A stretch of DNA of 64,000 nt from Xanthomonas campestris pv. phormiicola (GCA_025666215.1 CP102593.1:2493001-2557000); one strand, 5' to 3'. Counted from the first letter of the stretch, positions 45,052 through 58,632 are shown. Numbers and translations: made by a program. The notes: generated from the letters alone by a model not told the origin.

Positions 45052-46406
45052 TGAAGGTAGTCATGTTCAAGCGCATCGCGACCATCGCGCTGCTGGGTCT
45101 GGCGCTGTCCGGTTGCAGCACGGTCAAGGGCTGGTTCGCGGGCAAGGATGCGGCCGCCAAGAAGGCCGCCGAGCCGGCCGAGCTGGTCGATTTCAAGCCG
45201 TCGGTGAAGATCGTCAAGCTGTGGTCCACCGATGCCGGCAAGGGCGAGAAGCGGATTGGCGTGCGCCAGCATCCGGCCGTGGCCGACGGCAAGGTGTACG
45301 TGGCCGCGGCCTCCGGTTCGGTCTACGCGCTGGACCTGCAGAGCGGCAAGACGCTGTGGGAATACGACGCCAAGAAGGCGCGCAAGGAGCGCCTGTCGCA
45401 GGTCCAGGCGCAGCCGGAGAGCCAGGTCGAGAGCGAGTCGAGCAAGGGCCTGACCAAGGACGAGCGCGTCGCCTACAAGCAGCGCCTGCGCAACGAGAAG
45501 CAGCAGGCCAAGGAGCGCAAGCGGCTGGAGAAGCACCGTCCGCTGCCGCGCTTCGCCGGTGGTCCTGGCGTGGGCGAGGGCCTGGTCGTGGTCGGCGGCC
45601 TGAATGGCGAAGTGATCGCGCTCGACGCCGCCAGCGGCACCGAGAAGTGGCACGCCAGGGTGCCCAACGAAGTGATCGCCGCGCCGGTGGTCTCGCAGAA
45701 CTTGGTGTTCGTGCGCAGCAACGACGGCCACGTGACCGCGTTCGACGCGGGCACCGGGCAGCAGCGCTGGTTCCACGTGCAGGAACTGCCGACCCTGACC
45801 GTGCGCGGCAACGCGCCGGTGGTGGCCGGCCCGGGCGTGCTGTTCATCGGCAACGACGACGGCACGCTGGCGGCGCTGGCGATGCAGGACGGCCGCGTGC
45901 TGTGGGAGCAGACCATCGGCGTGCCGGAAGGGCGTACCGAACTGGAGCGCATGGCCGACGTGGACGGCGCACCGGTGCTGGACGGCACCACCCTGTACGC
46001 GACCAGTTTCAAGAACCAGACCGTGGCGCTGGAAGGCCCGAGCGGGCGTCCGCTGTGGACCCGCGATCATGGCGGCGCCGGCGGTGTCGCGGTCAATTCC
46101 AGCAGCGTGGTGGTGGCCGACAACGCCGGTTCGGTGTGGGCGCTGGACAAGGCCTCCGGTTCGGCGACCTGGTCGCAGCCGGCGCTGGCGCGGCGTTCGC
46201 TGACCGGCGTGGCGATCCAGGGCGACTACGCCGTGGTCGGCGACTACAAGGGCTATCTGCATTGGTTGAAGCTCGACAACGGCGAGATCGCCGCACGCGA
46301 GCGGGTGGGACGCAAGGCGCTGGTAGCGCAGCCGGTGGTGGCCGATGGCATCCTGCTGGTCCAGAACACGAAAGGCGACCTGACCGCGTTCCGGTTGGGT
46401 CAATAA
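45051..46406 (+). CDS. bamB: Outer membrane protein assembly factor BamB
   Basis: 451 residues, longer than the roughly 390 of E. coli. A lipoprotein signal ([14 protein letters not shown]) is followed by an eight-bladed beta-propeller with repeated phrases ([47 protein letters not shown]). An extra highly charged stretch of about 60 residues (about 108-168, with [19 protein letters not shown]) splits the first blades and looks like a helical or coiled-coil insertion. BamB is part of the BAM complex that inserts outer-membrane proteins. It is followed 16 bases later by der, the usual neighbour. Confidence 0.94.
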   Translation: MKVVMFKRIATIALLGLALSGCSTVKGWFAGKDAAAKKAAEPAELVDFKPSVKIVKLWSTDAGKGEKRIGVRQHPAVADGKVYVAAASGSVYALDLQSGKTLWEYDAKKARKERLSQVQAQPESQVESESSKGLTKDERVAYKQRLRNEKQQAKERKRLEKHRPLPRFAGGPGVGEGLVVVGGLNGEVIALDAASGTEKWHARVPNEVIAAPVVSQNLVFVRSNDGHVTAFDAGTGQQRWFHVQELPTLTVRGNAPVVAGPGVLFIGNDDGTLAALAMQDGRVLWEQTIGVPEGRTELERMADVDGAPVLDGTTLYATSFKNQTVALEGPSGRPLWTRDHGGAGGVAVNSSSVVVADNAGSVWALDKASGSATWSQPALARRSLTGVAIQGDYAVVGDYKGYLHWLKLDNGEIAARERVGRKALVAQPVVADGILLVQNTKGDLTAFRLGQ

Positions 46407-46422
46407 AGGAAAGGAATTCGCG

Positions 46423-47820
46423 ATGCTGCCGCTGGTCGCCCTGGTTGGACGGCCGAATGTCGGCAAGTCCACGCTGTTCAACGCGCTCACGCGCAGCCGC
46501 GACGCGCTGGTCCATGACCAGCCCGGCGTCACCCGCGATCGCAACTACGGGGTCTGCCGGCTGGAGCCGGACACCCCGTTCGTGATCGTCGACACCGGCG
46601 GCATTTCCGGCGAGGAAGAAGGCCTGGCCGGCGCCACCGCCGACCAGGCGCGCTCGGCGGCCGGCGAGGCGGATCTGGTGCTGTTCGTGGTCGACGGGCG
46701 CGAGGGTTCGTCCTCGCTCGACGACGAGATCCTGGCCTGGCTGCGCAAGCTGGCGCGGCCGACCCTGCTGCTGATCAACAAGATCGACGGCACCGACGAG
46801 GACCAGGTGCGCGCCGAATTCGCGCGCTATGGCCTGGGCGAGGCGATCGCGGTCTCCGCCGCGCACCGCCACGGCATCGACGACCTGCTCGAGGAAGTGC
46901 TGTCGCGCCTGCCGGAGGAGGGGGCCGGCGAGACGCTGGACACCGATCCCAAGCGCATGCGCATCGCCTTCGTCGGCCGCCCCAACGTCGGCAAGTCGAC
47001 GCTGGTCAACCGGCTGCTCGGCGAGGAGCGGATGATCGCCTCGGAAGTGCCGGGCACCACCCGCGACTCGATCGCGGTCGACCTGCAGCGCGACGACCGC
47101 CTGTACCGGCTGATCGACACCGCCGGCCTGCGCCGCCGCGGCCGGGTCGAGGAGGCGGTGGAGAAGTTCAGCGTGTTCAAGACGCTGCAGGCGATCGAGC
47201 AATGCGAGGTCGCGGTGCTGCTGCTCGACGCCACCGAAGGCGTCACCGACCAGGACGCCAGCGTGCTCGGCGCGATCCTGGACGCCGGCCGCGCCCTGGT
47301 GGTGGCGGTCAACAAGTGGGACGGGCTGACCGACTACCAGCGCGAGCAGGCCGAGGCGCTGCTGTCGCGCAAGCTCGGCTTCGTGCCCTGGGCCGAGGCG
47401 GTGCGGATCTCGGCCAAGCATGGTTCCGGCCTGCGCGAGCTGTTCCGCGCGATCCACAGCGCGCATGCCTCGGCGATCCGCGAATTCAGCACCAGCGAAG
47501 TCAACCAGGCGCTGGAAGTGGCCTACGAGACCAATCCGCCGCCGAGCATCCGCGGCCATGTCTCCAAGCTGCGCTACGTGCATCCGGGCGGCAGCAATCC
47601 GCCGACCTTCATCGTCCACGGCACCCGCCTGAAGGTGCTGCCGGAGTCGTACAAGCGCTATCTGGAGAACTTCTTCCGCAAGCGCTTCAAGCTGGTCGGC
47701 ACGCCGGTGCGCTTCATGTTCCGCGAGGGCGCCAATCCGTACGAAGGCAAGAAGAACGTGCTGACCGAGCGCCAGGTCGCCAAGAAGCGGCGCTTGATGA
47801 AGCACGTCCGCGGCAAGTAG
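46423..47820 (+). CDS. der: Ribosome biogenesis GTPase Der (EngA)
   Basis: 465 residues with two tandem GTPase domains: first [16 protein letters not shown] and NKID; second [23 protein letters not shown] and NKWD; then a KH-like C-terminal domain. It is needed for maturation of the 50S subunit. All G motifs are intact. The Shine-Dalgarno is AAAGGAA-like, and the gene closes the ndk-to-der run; mobA starts five bases after the stop. Confidence 0.97.
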   Translation: MLPLVALVGRPNVGKSTLFNALTRSRDALVHDQPGVTRDRNYGVCRLEPDTPFVIVDTGGISGEEEGLAGATADQARSAAGEADLVLFVVDGREGSSSLDDEILAWLRKLARPTLLLINKIDGTDEDQVRAEFARYGLGEAIAVSAAHRHGIDDLLEEVLSRLPEEGAGETLDTDPKRMRIAFVGRPNVGKSTLVNRLLGEERMIASEVPGTTRDSIAVDLQRDDRLYRLIDTAGLRRRGRVEEAVEKFSVFKTLQAIEQCEVAVLLLDATEGVTDQDASVLGAILDAGRALVVAVNKWDGLTDYQREQAEALLSRKLGFVPWAEAVRISAKHGSGLRELFRAIHSAHASAIREFSTSEVNQALEVAYETNPPPSIRGHVSKLRYVHPGGSNPPTFIVHGTRLKVLPESYKRYLENFFRKRFKLVGTPVRFMFREGANPYEGKKNVLTERQVAKKRRLMKHVRGK

Positions 47821-47824
47821 TCCG

Positions 47825-48430
47825 ATGGACGCGCGGCGCGAGGTCACGCTGGGCATCCTCGCCGGCGGCCGCGCGCAACGCCTGGGCGGTTGCGACAAGG
47901 CCTGGCTGCAACGCGACGGGCAAGCGCTGGTGCAGTTCCTGGCGCAGGCCTTGGCGCCGTCGGTCGCGGCGGTGCTGGTCAGCGCCAACCGCGACCTGCC
48001 GCGCTACGCCGCCGCCGGACTGCACGCGCTGCCCGACCGGATCGCCGCGCCGCCTGGCGCCGAGCGCTCGCTGGGGCCGATCGCCGGCCTGGACGCGCTG
48101 GCCGCGGCCTGCGCCACGCCGTGGCTGCTGACCTTGCCGGTGGACCTGTGCCGGCTTCCGCCTGCGCTGCTGGACAGGTTGATCGACGCCAGTGGCGATG
48201 CGGATGGCGCCTATGCCGAGGACGACGACGGCGTACAGCCGCTGGTGGCGCTGTACCGCGTCGCCGCGCTGCGGCCTGCGTTGGCTTCGGCGCTGGATGC
48301 CGGTCGCTACGCGCCGCGCGCCTTGCAGCAGCAGTTGGCGATGGTCCGCGCACGCGTGCCCGGGGAGACCTTCGGCAACCTCAACACGCCGCAGGACCTG
48401 CGCGCAGCGGGTATCCTGCCGGCGCCATGA
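47825..48430 (+). CDS. mobA: Molybdenum cofactor guanylyltransferase
   Basis: 201 residues. It attaches GMP to molybdopterin to form the MGD cofactor. The N-terminal nucleotide-binding motif reads GILAGGRAQRLGGCDKAWL, close to the family GGxSxRMGxDK pattern, followed by SLGPIAGLDALAA and TLPVDLCRLP, where the Asp would bind Mg. It overlaps moeA by four bases (ATGA) and belongs to a mobA-moeA-moeB set. Confidence 0.92.
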   Translation: MDARREVTLGILAGGRAQRLGGCDKAWLQRDGQALVQFLAQALAPSVAAVLVSANRDLPRYAAAGLHALPDRIAAPPGAERSLGPIAGLDALAAACATPWLLTLPVDLCRLPPALLDRLIDASGDADGAYAEDDDGVQPLVALYRVAALRPALASALDAGRYAPRALQQQLAMVRARVPGETFGNLNTPQDLRAAGILPAP

Positions 48431-49644
48431 ACGACTATCCCTCCCGTATTGCCTATTCCGAGGCGCTGGCCATCGTCGCCGCCGTCGCCCAGTCGCGCCC
48501 GTTGCCGGCCGAACGCCTGGCGCTGCCGCGCGCCGACGGCCGCATCCTGCTCGAACCGTTGCACGCGCCGATCGACCTGCCGCCGTTCGCCAACAGCGCG
48601 ATGGACGGCTTCGCGCTGCGCCATGCCGATCTGCAGCCGGATGCGCCGACCGTGTTGCGCCTGGCTGGCGAGCAGTTCGCCGGCCAGGACCTGCGCCAGG
48701 CGATCGGCGCCGGCGAATGCCTGCGCATCACCACCGGCGCGCCGCTGCCGGCGGGCGCCGATACGGTGGTGATCAAGGAAAACGTGGTCGAGCGCGACGG
48801 CCAGGTGCAGGTGCCGGCCGCGCCGGTCGCCGGCGCGCACGTGCGTGCGCGCGGCGAGGACGTGCGCGCCGGCGAGCGCGTGCTCGAAGCGGGCGTGGCG
48901 TTGACGCCGTCGCGGATCGGCCTGGCCGCCGCGCTCGGCGTGGCGCAGGTGGCGGTGGCGGCGCGACCGACCGTGGCGGTGTTCGCCACCGGCGACGAGC
49001 TGGTCGAGCCGGGCCTGCCGCTCATGCCCGGGCAGATCTACAACAGCAACCGCGACATGCTGATGGCGCAGCTGCGCCTGCTAGGCCTGGAGCCGACCGC
49101 GTGGCCGACGCTGCCGGACGATCCACGGCGGATCGACAGCATGCTGCGCGATGCGGCCTCCGCGTTCGACGTGGTGTTGACCTGCGGCGGCGTCTCCGCC
49201 GGCGAGAAGGACTACCTGCCGCGGCTGCTGGCCGAGCGCGGCCGCATCCATTTCTGGAGGGTGCGCATGCGCCCCGGCATGCCGCTGCTGTTCGGCGAGC
49301 TGGACCGCGCCCTGTTCCTGGGTCTGCCGGGCAATCCGGTGTCGGTGCTGGCCACCTTCATGGCGATCGGGCGGCCGCTGCTGGACGCGCTGCAGCAGCG
49401 CGCCGAGCCGCGCCCGCACTGGCGTGCGCGGCTGGCCTCGGGCTGGGACAAGCGCCACGAGCGCCTGGAGTTCCTGCGCGGGCGCATGCGCTGCGATGCG
49501 CACGGACAGCTGTGGGTGGAGCCGAACCCGGCCGACGGTTCGCACCGCCTGCGCGGCGCCGCCGACAGCGACGTGCTGCTGCGCCTGGACGAGGGCGCGC
49601 GCCGCTTCGATGCAGGCGATGTGGTCGAGGTGTTTCCGTACTGA
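48427..49644 (+). CDS. moeA: Molybdopterin molybdenumtransferase
   Basis: 405 residues. It inserts molybdate into adenylated molybdopterin. Motifs in order: PPFANSAMDGFALR, TGAPLPAGADTVV, ATGDELVEPG, GQIYNSNRDML, CGGVSAGEKDYL and FLGLPGNPVSVL; the C-terminal domain IV follows. The start overlaps mobA; moeB follows after 60 bases with its own likely promoter. Confidence 0.95.
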   Translation: MNDYPSRIAYSEALAIVAAVAQSRPLPAERLALPRADGRILLEPLHAPIDLPPFANSAMDGFALRHADLQPDAPTVLRLAGEQFAGQDLRQAIGAGECLRITTGAPLPAGADTVVIKENVVERDGQVQVPAAPVAGAHVRARGEDVRAGERVLEAGVALTPSRIGLAAALGVAQVAVAARPTVAVFATGDELVEPGLPLMPGQIYNSNRDMLMAQLRLLGLEPTAWPTLPDDPRRIDSMLRDAASAFDVVLTCGGVSAGEKDYLPRLLAERGRIHFWRVRMRPGMPLLFGELDRALFLGLPGNPVSVLATFMAIGRPLLDALQQRAEPRPHWRARLASGWDKRHERLEFLRGRMRCDAHGQLWVEPNPADGSHRLRGAADSDVLLRLDEGARRFDAGDVVEVFPY

Positions 49645-49692
49645 GCCGCGCGCGTGCGTTTCTTGGCGAAGGACGCACCACAGGTTTGCGCC

Positions 49693-49698
49693 GATAAT
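49693..49698 (+). promoter_or_regulatory. -10 box of moeB, leaderless spacing
   Basis: GATAAT ends six bases before the moeB ATG at 49705, so transcription would begin at the start codon. No Shine-Dalgarno is present, and no clear -35. Confidence 0.4.
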
Positions 49699-49704
49699 GC
49701 ACGC

Positions 49705-50844
49705 ATGAGCATTCGAGAACTGACCCCGCAGCAGGCTCGCGCGCGCATCGCCCAGGGCGCGCGGTTGATCGATGTACGCGAGGAGCACGAGCGCGCCGCC
49801 GGCATGGCCGAGGGCGCGCTCGGCGTGGCCCGCGCGCAGCTGCAGGAGGATCCGGCCGCGCACCTTGGCGCGGCCGACGCCGAGACGATCCTGATCTGCC
49901 AGAGCGGCAAGCGCTCGCACGAGGCGGCGCTGTTCCTGCAGCAGGCAGGGTATTGCGCGGTCGCCTCGGTGCTGGGCGGCACCACGCGCTGGCAGCGCGA
50001 CGGATTGCCGCTGCAGCGGCCGGCGCTGGCGCCGGAGCAGCAGGATTTCTTCGAGCGCTATTCGCGCCACCTGCGCCTGCCCGAAGTCGGCATCGACGGC
50101 CAGCGGCGGCTGCAGGCCGCGCGCGTGCTGCTGGTCGGCGCCGGCGGGCTGGGTTCGCCGGCCGGCTTCTACCTGGCCGCGGCCGGGGTCGGCCAGCTGC
50201 GCATCGCCGACGACGACATGGTCGATCGCAGCAACCTGCAGCGGCAGATCCTGCATACCGAGGCGCGGGTGGGGCAGCCCAAGGTGGCGTCGGCGGCCGC
50301 GGCGCTGGCCGCGCTGAATCCCGGCGTGCAGGTCGAGGCGGTGCGCGAACGGGTGAGCTCGGCCAATGTCGAACGCCTGCTGCAGGACGTGGACGTGGTG
50401 CTCGACGGCTCGGACAATTTCCCGGCGCGCTACCTGCTCAACGACGCCTGCGTGAAGCTGGGCAAGCCGCTGGTGTACGGCGCGGTGCAGCGTTTCGAGG
50501 GCCAGGTCAGCGTGTTCGATGCCGGCCGCCAGCGTGGACAGGCGCCGTGCTACCGCTGCCTGTTCCCGGAACCGCCGCCGCCGGAGTTCGCGCCCAGTTG
50601 CGCCGAAGCCGGCGTGCTCGGCGTGCTGCCCGGCATCGTCGGCCTGCTGCAGGCCAACGAGGTGCTGAAGCTGCTGCTGGACATCGGCGAACCGCTGCGC
50701 GGCCGCCTGCTGTATTTCGACGCGCTGGCGATGCGCTTCCGCGAGACCCGCCTGGCCGCCGACCCGCAGTGCCCGGTGTGCGCTCCTGGGCTGGCGTTTC
50801 CCGGCTATATCGACTACGCGCACTTCTGCGGCGTGGAGGACTGA
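49705..50844 (+). CDS. moeB: Molybdopterin-synthase adenylyltransferase with N-terminal rhodanese domain
   Basis: 379 residues. A rhodanese-like domain comes first (about 1-105; possible active Cys in ILICQSGKRSHEAA), then an E1-like ThiF/MoeB domain (RYSRHLRLPEVG, LLVGAGGLGSPAGFYLAAAG, DGSDNFPARYLLND) with zinc-binding CYRC and CPVC pairs. MoeB adenylates the C-terminus of MoaD; the fused rhodanese may deliver sulfur. Many fusions have the domains in the opposite order. The start lies directly downstream of a -10 box at leaderless distance. Confidence 0.93.
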   Translation: MSIRELTPQQARARIAQGARLIDVREEHERAAGMAEGALGVARAQLQEDPAAHLGAADAETILICQSGKRSHEAALFLQQAGYCAVASVLGGTTRWQRDGLPLQRPALAPEQQDFFERYSRHLRLPEVGIDGQRRLQAARVLLVGAGGLGSPAGFYLAAAGVGQLRIADDDMVDRSNLQRQILHTEARVGQPKVASAAAALAALNPGVQVEAVRERVSSANVERLLQDVDVVLDGSDNFPARYLLNDACVKLGKPLVYGAVQRFEGQVSVFDAGRQRGQAPCYRCLFPEPPPPEFAPSCAEAGVLGVLPGIVGLLQANEVLKLLLDIGEPLRGRLLYFDALAMRFRETRLAADPQCPVCAPGLAFPGYIDYAHFCGVED

Positions 50845-50905
50845 TCCGCCACTGCGCGTCCCGCGACTGCGATCGGTCGCTGCGCAGGCAGTGCCGAGCG
50901 ACAAG

Positions 50906-50928
50906 CCCCTCTCCCCTCGGGAGAGGGG
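50906..50928. repeat. CCCTCTCCC/GGGAGAGGG intergenic palindrome
   Basis: Inverted arms CCCCTCTCCC and GGGAGAGGGG with CTC or CT between. It lacks a T run and sits 60 bases after the moeB stop. It could be an mRNA-end hairpin. Confidence 0.6.
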
Positions 50929-51169
50929 TTGGGGTGAGGGTCCGGCGCGAAGCGACTCGCGGGGGCTGGATGCGCGAGGCCTGCGCCCCATGCACTCATC
51001 CCTCCCTGCAGGGCACGTTTCCTCGACAAGGAAGGCAATGGTCCCGCTGGGAAAAGGTGGACTGATGCACTTCGTGGAAATGCACACGCGCCAAGCCACA
51101 CTGCACTACAGCGGCGGGACGCCATGTCCATCCGCACACCGGTGCATGGGGCCGCTCCGGCCTTGTGGG

Positions 51170-51175
51170 TAGAAT
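51170..51175 (+). promoter_or_regulatory. -10 box of the cation antiporter gene, leaderless spacing
   Basis: TAGAAT ends six bases before the ATG at 51182, the same distance as at nfuA and moeB. No Shine-Dalgarno is visible. Confidence 0.4.
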
Positions 51176-51181
51176 CCACGC

Positions 51182-53032
51182 ATGACCAGTGCAGCCGACA
51201 GCAGTGAATTGATCAAGGTGGTGGCGTTGCTCGGCGCCGCGGTGGTGGCGGTGCCGGTGTTCCGCCGCCTGGGGCTGGGCTCGGTGCTCGGCTATCTGGC
51301 CGCAGGCCTGGCGATCGGGCCGTTCGGATTCGGCTGGTTCGCCGATCCGCAGGCGATCCTGCACGTGGCCGAGCTGGGCGTGGTGATGTTTCTGTTCGTG
51401 ATCGGGCTGGAGATGCGGCCCTCGCACCTGTGGAGCCTGCGCAAACAGATCTTCGGCCTGGGCACGGCGCAGATCGTGGTGTGCGCGACGGTGCTGACCG
51501 GGGTCGGGCTGGCGCTTGGGCTGTCCTTGCCAGTGGCGTTCATCGCCGCATCCGGCTTCGTGCTCACCTCCACCGCGGTGGTGATGCAACTGCTCGGCGA
51601 GCGCGGCGACATCGCCTTGCCGGCGGGACAGAAGATCGTCGCGATCCTGTTGTTCGAAGACCTGCTGATCGTGCCGCTGCTGGCCGTGGTGGCATGGATG
51701 GCACCGGTGCCGGTCGCCGCCGATGCGCCGTCGCGCTGGATCGGCATCGGCATCGGCGCGGCGGCGATCGTCGGCCTGCTGGTGGCCGGGCGCTGGCTGC
51801 TGAACCCGCTGTTCCGGTTGCTGGCCGCGGCCAAGGCGCGCGAGGTGATGACCGCCGCTGCGCTGCTGGTCGTGCTGGGCGCGGCATTGCTGATGCAGCT
51901 CGGCGGGCTGTCGATGGCGATGGGCGCGTTCCTGGCCGGGGTGCTGCTGTCCGAATCCACCTTCCGCCACCAGATCGAAGCCGACATCGAGCCGTTTCGC
52001 GGCATCCTGCTCGGGCTGTTCTTCCTCGGCGTGGGCATGGCCCTGAACCTGGCGGTGGTGGCGGCGAACTGGACGCTGATCCTCAGCGGCGTGCTCGCGT
52101 TCATGGCGGCCAAGGCCGCGTGCATCTACCTGGTCGCGCGGCTCACCGGCAGCGGCCACGCGCAGGCGCTGGACCGCGGCGTGCTGATGGCGCAGGGCGG
52201 CGAGTTCGCGTTCGTGCTGTTCGCCGCCGCCGGCGCGGCCGGGGTCATCGATGCGCAGGTCAACGCCAACCTGACCGCGATCGTGGTGCTGTCGATGGCG
52301 CTGACCCCGCTGTTCGTGCTGCTGTACCGGCGCTGGGCGCCGGTGGAGGCGCCGTCGCTGGATGGCGTGGAGGCGGCCGACGGGCTCACCGGCAGCGTGC
52401 TGATCATCGGCTTCGGCCGTTTCGGCCAGGTCGCCAGCCAGTCGCTGCTGGCGCGCGACGTGGACGTGACCATCATCGACAACGACATCGAGATGATCCA
52501 GAGCGCGGCCGAGTTCGGCTTCAAGATCTACTACGGCGACGGCACCCGCCTGGACGTGCTGCATGCCTCCGGCGCGCACAGCGTGCGCGCGATCGCGGTG
52601 TGCATCGACAACCGCGAGGCGGCCAACCGCATCGTAGAGCTGGCCACCCAGGAATTCCCGCACGCCAAGCTGCTGGTGCGCTCCTACGACCGCGAGCATT
52701 CGCTGAAGCTGATCGCCGCCGGCGTGGACTACCAGATCCGCGAGACCTTCGAATCCGCGGTGGAATTCGGCCAGGCCGCGCTGATCGAACTGGGTATGGC
52801 CGAGGACGAGGCCGCGAGCATCGCCCGCGAGATCCGCCGCCGCGACGCCGAGCGCCTGGAACTGGAGATCGCCGCCGGCGACGTGCGCGCCGGCAGCGGC
52901 CTGATGTACGGCAACATCGCCCCGGCGGTGCCCAGGCCGACGCCGTTCACTCCGCCGCGGCGCGAGAGCCGCACGCTCAATCCCGAAGCGGTGCCGGCGG
53001 CGGAGGCCGATGACCAGCGCCGCGGCGACTAG
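51182..53032 (+). CDS. Monovalent cation:proton antiporter-2 family (KefB/KefC-like)
   Basis: 616 residues. About 12 membrane helices of the CPA2 family come first, with FVLTSTAVVMQLL and LFEDLLIVPLLAVVAWM typical of the ion-binding core. A cytoplasmic RCK_N/TrkA-N nucleotide-binding domain follows from about 400 (SVLIIGFGRFGQVAS; VTIIDND). KefB and KefC release potassium in exchange for protons, gated by glutathione adducts; no KefF/KefG partner gene is adjacent, so the exact role is open. The C-terminal tail is Pro/Arg-rich. Confidence 0.9.
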   Translation: MTSAADSSELIKVVALLGAAVVAVPVFRRLGLGSVLGYLAAGLAIGPFGFGWFADPQAILHVAELGVVMFLFVIGLEMRPSHLWSLRKQIFGLGTAQIVVCATVLTGVGLALGLSLPVAFIAASGFVLTSTAVVMQLLGERGDIALPAGQKIVAILLFEDLLIVPLLAVVAWMAPVPVAADAPSRWIGIGIGAAAIVGLLVAGRWLLNPLFRLLAAAKAREVMTAAALLVVLGAALLMQLGGLSMAMGAFLAGVLLSESTFRHQIEADIEPFRGILLGLFFLGVGMALNLAVVAANWTLILSGVLAFMAAKAACIYLVARLTGSGHAQALDRGVLMAQGGEFAFVLFAAAGAAGVIDAQVNANLTAIVVLSMALTPLFVLLYRRWAPVEAPSLDGVEAADGLTGSVLIIGFGRFGQVASQSLLARDVDVTIIDNDIEMIQSAAEFGFKIYYGDGTRLDVLHASGAHSVRAIAVCIDNREAANRIVELATQEFPHAKLLVRSYDREHSLKLIAAGVDYQIRETFESAVEFGQAALIELGMAEDEAASIAREIRRRDAERLELEIAAGDVRAGSGLMYGNIAPAVPRPTPFTPPRRESRTLNPEAVPAAEADDQRRGD

Positions 53033-53119
53033 CCGCGGTCGGGGATCTCGGAAACGGCTGTCGTGGAAGCGACTCCGGGTGGCCGCGGATCGTCAATCCC
53101 GGTAGGCGGTATCGGTGAA

Positions 53120-53147
53120 GCCCGTCGCGACTGAAGTCGCTCGCACA
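53120..53147 (-). repeat. REP-like short palindromic repeat, second copy
   Basis: The core GCGACT-GA-AGTCGC and flanking CGTC are the same as in the copy at 2623-2651. It lies between converging genes (antiporter and hydrolase). Confidence 0.65.
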
Positions 53148-53185
53148 AACGCTGCGCGAACCGCAAGTCCCCGAGCTGCAACGCC

Positions 53186-53959
53186 TCAGCGCAAAAACGC
53201 CCGCAACGCCTGCGCATAACGCGGATCGGCGCTGATGTCGTCGTGCCCGGCGCGCGGCATCGTGACCACGGTGGGTGTCTGCGCCAGGGAGTCGAGCAGC
53301 CGCTGCGTGCTCGACGCCGGCACCACCTGATCGCGTCCTGCCCGCAGTACCAGCAACGGGCCGCGGTAGGCACGCAGCGCGCTGACCGAGTCGTAGCGGT
53401 CGCGCAGCAGCCAGCGCACCGGCGCCCACGGATAGTGCGCCTGCGCGGCCGTGGCCAGGCTGTCGAACGGGGTGACCAGCACCAGCCGCGCCAGCGGCCG
53501 CCGCGCCGCCAGCTGGCTGGCGACACCGCTGCCCAGGCTGCGCCCGAGCACCGCGATCTCGGCCTGCGGTTGCGCGGCGCGCACATGGTCGTACAGGGCC
53601 AGCGCATCGCCGATCAGCGCCGCCTCGCTGGGCGCGCCGTCGCTGGCGCCGTAGCCGCGGTAGGCCAGCAGGTACACGCTGTAGTCGGGCAGCAGCGGCG
53701 CCAGCTGCGCGCGTGTCTGGCGCAGGTCCTCGGCGTTGCCGCCGAAGTACAGCAACGCCTTGCCGCGGCCAGGATTGACCTGCCAGCCGCGCAGGCGCAA
53801 CGTCGGGCTGCGCTGCAGGGTGAAATCGGTTTGCGCCGCGTCCACGCGGGTCGCCTGCGGGAAATACAGCAGCTCGCGCTGGCCCAGGTAGAGCAGGGCG
53901 CAGACCACCAGATAGGCGGCGATCGCGATCGCCGCGACGATGCCAAGGTGGCGCAGCAT
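53186..53959 (-). CDS. Alpha/beta hydrolase, membrane-anchored
   Basis: 257 residues. An N-terminal hydrophobic helix ([20 protein letters not shown]) is probably an uncleaved anchor. The hydrolase fold shows the oxyanion region [14 protein letters not shown], the nucleophile elbow [10 protein letters not shown], an Asp in RAGRDQVVP and a His in RAGHDDIS, completing a Ser-Asp-His triad. It resembles the Bem46/FrsA-like group of uncharacterised hydrolases; the substrate is unknown. It follows directly (no gap) after the DUF1244 gene on the same strand. Confidence 0.85.
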   Translation of the reverse strand: MLRHLGIVAAIAIAAYLVVCALLYLGQRELLYFPQATRVDAAQTDFTLQRSPTLRLRGWQVNPGRGKALLYFGGNAEDLRQTRAQLAPLLPDYSVYLLAYRGYGASDGAPSEAALIGDALALYDHVRAAQPQAEIAVLGRSLGSGVASQLAARRPLARLVLVTPFDSLATAAQAHYPWAPVRWLLRDRYDSVSALRAYRGPLLVLRAGRDQVVPASSTQRLLDSLAQTPTVVTMPRAGHDDISADPRYAQALRAFLR

Positions 53960-54256
53960 CTATCCGTGCCGGCGCTGGGCGTCGGCGAAGGCCGCCAGCT
54001 GTTCCGGCGTGGCCTCGGCCTGGAACTGCGCCTTCCAGTCGGCGAACGGCATGCCGTAGACGCGCTCGCGGGCCTGTTCCTTGCTCAGCGTCTGGCCTTC
54101 GGCGGCCGCGGCCTCGCGGTACCAGTCGGCCAGGCAGTTGCGGCAGAAGCTGGCCAGGATCATCAGATCGATGTTCTGCACGTCGTTGCGGTCCTGGTTG
54201 AGGTGCTGCAGCAGCCGCCGGAACGCGGCGGCCTCGATGCGGGTGGTGTCGGTCAT
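53960..54256 (-). CDS. DUF1244 family protein
   Basis: 98 residues. The conserved DUF1244 phrases are present: [37 protein letters not shown] and [12 protein letters not shown]. The protein is small, helical and soluble, with a CxxC pair in FCRNC that might bind a metal. I know of no established function. It diverges from folD and is directly followed by the hydrolase gene. Confidence 0.85.
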   Translation of the reverse strand: MTDTTRIEAAAFRRLLQHLNQDRNDVQNIDLMILASFCRNCLADWYREAAAAEGQTLSKEQARERVYGMPFADWKAQFQAEATPEQLAAFADAQRRHG

Positions 54257-54307
54257 GGCGGAATCGGGGACAATGGGGTCCCCCAGACTCTACACCCGCT
54301 CGCTCTG

Positions 54308-55213
54308 ATGACCGATTCCGCGCCCGTCTCCTCCGTTCCGGCCCGCATCCTCGACGGGCGGCGCATCGCCGACGAACTGCTCGACCAGCTCAAGGCGCGG
54401 GTCGATGCGCGGTTGGCGGCGGGGCAGCCGCGGCCGGGCCTGGCGGTGGTGCTGGTCGGCGGCGATCCGGCGTCCACGGTGTACGTGCGCAACAAGCGCC
54501 GCGCGGCGGAAAAGGTCGGCATCGAGGCGTTCGATCACGACCTGCCGGCCGGTACCGGCGAAGCAGACCTGCTGGCGCTGATCGACCGCCTCAATGCCGA
54601 TCCCAAGGTCCAAGGCATCCTGGTGCAGCTGCCGCTGCCGGGCATTCCCGACGCCAGCCGGCTGATCCACCGCATCGACCCGCGCAAGGACGTGGACGGT
54701 TTCCATCCGGAGAACGTCGGCCACCTGGCGCTGCGCGAATTCGGCCTGCGCCCGTGCACCCCGCGCGGCATCGTCACCCTGCTCGGACATACCGACCAGC
54801 CGGTGCGCGGGCGCAACGCCACCATCGTCGGGGTCAGCAACCACGTCGGCCGGCCGATGGCGCTGGAATTGCTGATCGCCGGCTGCACGGTCAGCTGCTG
54901 CCACAAGTTCACCCCGCCGGAGGTGCTGCAGGCGCGGGTGCGCGATGCCGACATCCTGGTGGTGGCGGTGGGCCGTCCCGGCCTGATCCCGGGCGAGTGG
55001 GTCAAGCCCGGCGCGGTGGTGATCGACGTGGGCATCAACCGTCTCGACGACGGCCGCCTGGTCGGCGACGTCGGCTTCGACGCGGCCGCGCAGCGCGCCA
55101 GCTGGATCACCCCGGTGCCGGGCGGGGTCGGGCCGATGACCGTGGCCACGCTGATGCAGAACACGATCGAGGCCGCTGATGCGGCCGGCATGACCAGCCA
55201 TTCGGCTGTGTAA
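54308..55213 (+). CDS. folD: Methylenetetrahydrofolate dehydrogenase / cyclohydrolase FolD
   Basis: 301-residue bifunctional enzyme interconverting methylene-, methenyl- and formyl-tetrahydrofolate. Motifs: [15 protein letters not shown] (catalytic Lys), [25 protein letters not shown] site [12 protein letters not shown] and the closing [15 protein letters not shown]. The one-carbon units feed purine synthesis, fitting the downstream guaB and guaA. A 7-bp repeat array begins four bases after the stop codon. Confidence 0.96.
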   Translation: MTDSAPVSSVPARILDGRRIADELLDQLKARVDARLAAGQPRPGLAVVLVGGDPASTVYVRNKRRAAEKVGIEAFDHDLPAGTGEADLLALIDRLNADPKVQGILVQLPLPGIPDASRLIHRIDPRKDVDGFHPENVGHLALREFGLRPCTPRGIVTLLGHTDQPVRGRNATIVGVSNHVGRPMALELLIAGCTVSCCHKFTPPEVLQARVRDADILVVAVGRPGLIPGEWVKPGAVVIDVGINRLDDGRLVGDVGFDAAAQRASWITPVPGGVGPMTVATLMQNTIEAADAAGMTSHSAV

Positions 55214-55216
55214 AGC

Positions 55217-56886
<1,670 letters not shown>

Positions 56887-56892
56887 GAGCGC

Positions 56893-57041
56893 CGGGACTC
56901 GGGACTCGGGACTCGGGACTCGGCACAGCAGTTGGACGGCGACGGAGGAAGCGATTCCTCCTCGCCGTTTCTTCATCGTCAATCGCTACCGGATCGCGGG
57001 ATCCCGAGTCCCGAGTCCCGAGTCCCGAGTCCCGAGTCCCG
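56893..57041. repeat. Inverted 7-bp repeat arrays between guaB and guaA
   Basis: The left arm has four exact CGGGACT units (56893-56920); the right arm has five exact CCCGAGT units plus CCCG (57003-57041), the reverse complement register, ending exactly at the guaA ATG. In the loop another hairpin (56936-56968) pairs 14 bases with one bulged C around GCGA. The whole spacer is thus a nested palindrome. Confidence 0.9.
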
Positions 57042-58607
<1,566 letters not shown>

Positions 58608-58632
58608 GGCGGTCGGTCGTATCGCCGCAATG

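Larger units (their letters stand above)
50845..51181. other. Intergenic region between moeB and the cation antiporter gene
   Basis: 337 bases, no gene. A palindrome at 50906-50928 (CCCCTCTCCC / GGGAGAGGGG) followed by GTTGGGGTGAGGG is of a type often seen between genes in Xanthomonas. The antiporter -10 box lies at the far end. Confidence 0.55.

Noticed and set aside
56893..57041. Heptad arrays read as a CRISPR or direct-repeat array
   Set aside because: Units are 7 bp, contiguous and without spacers, and there are no cas genes.
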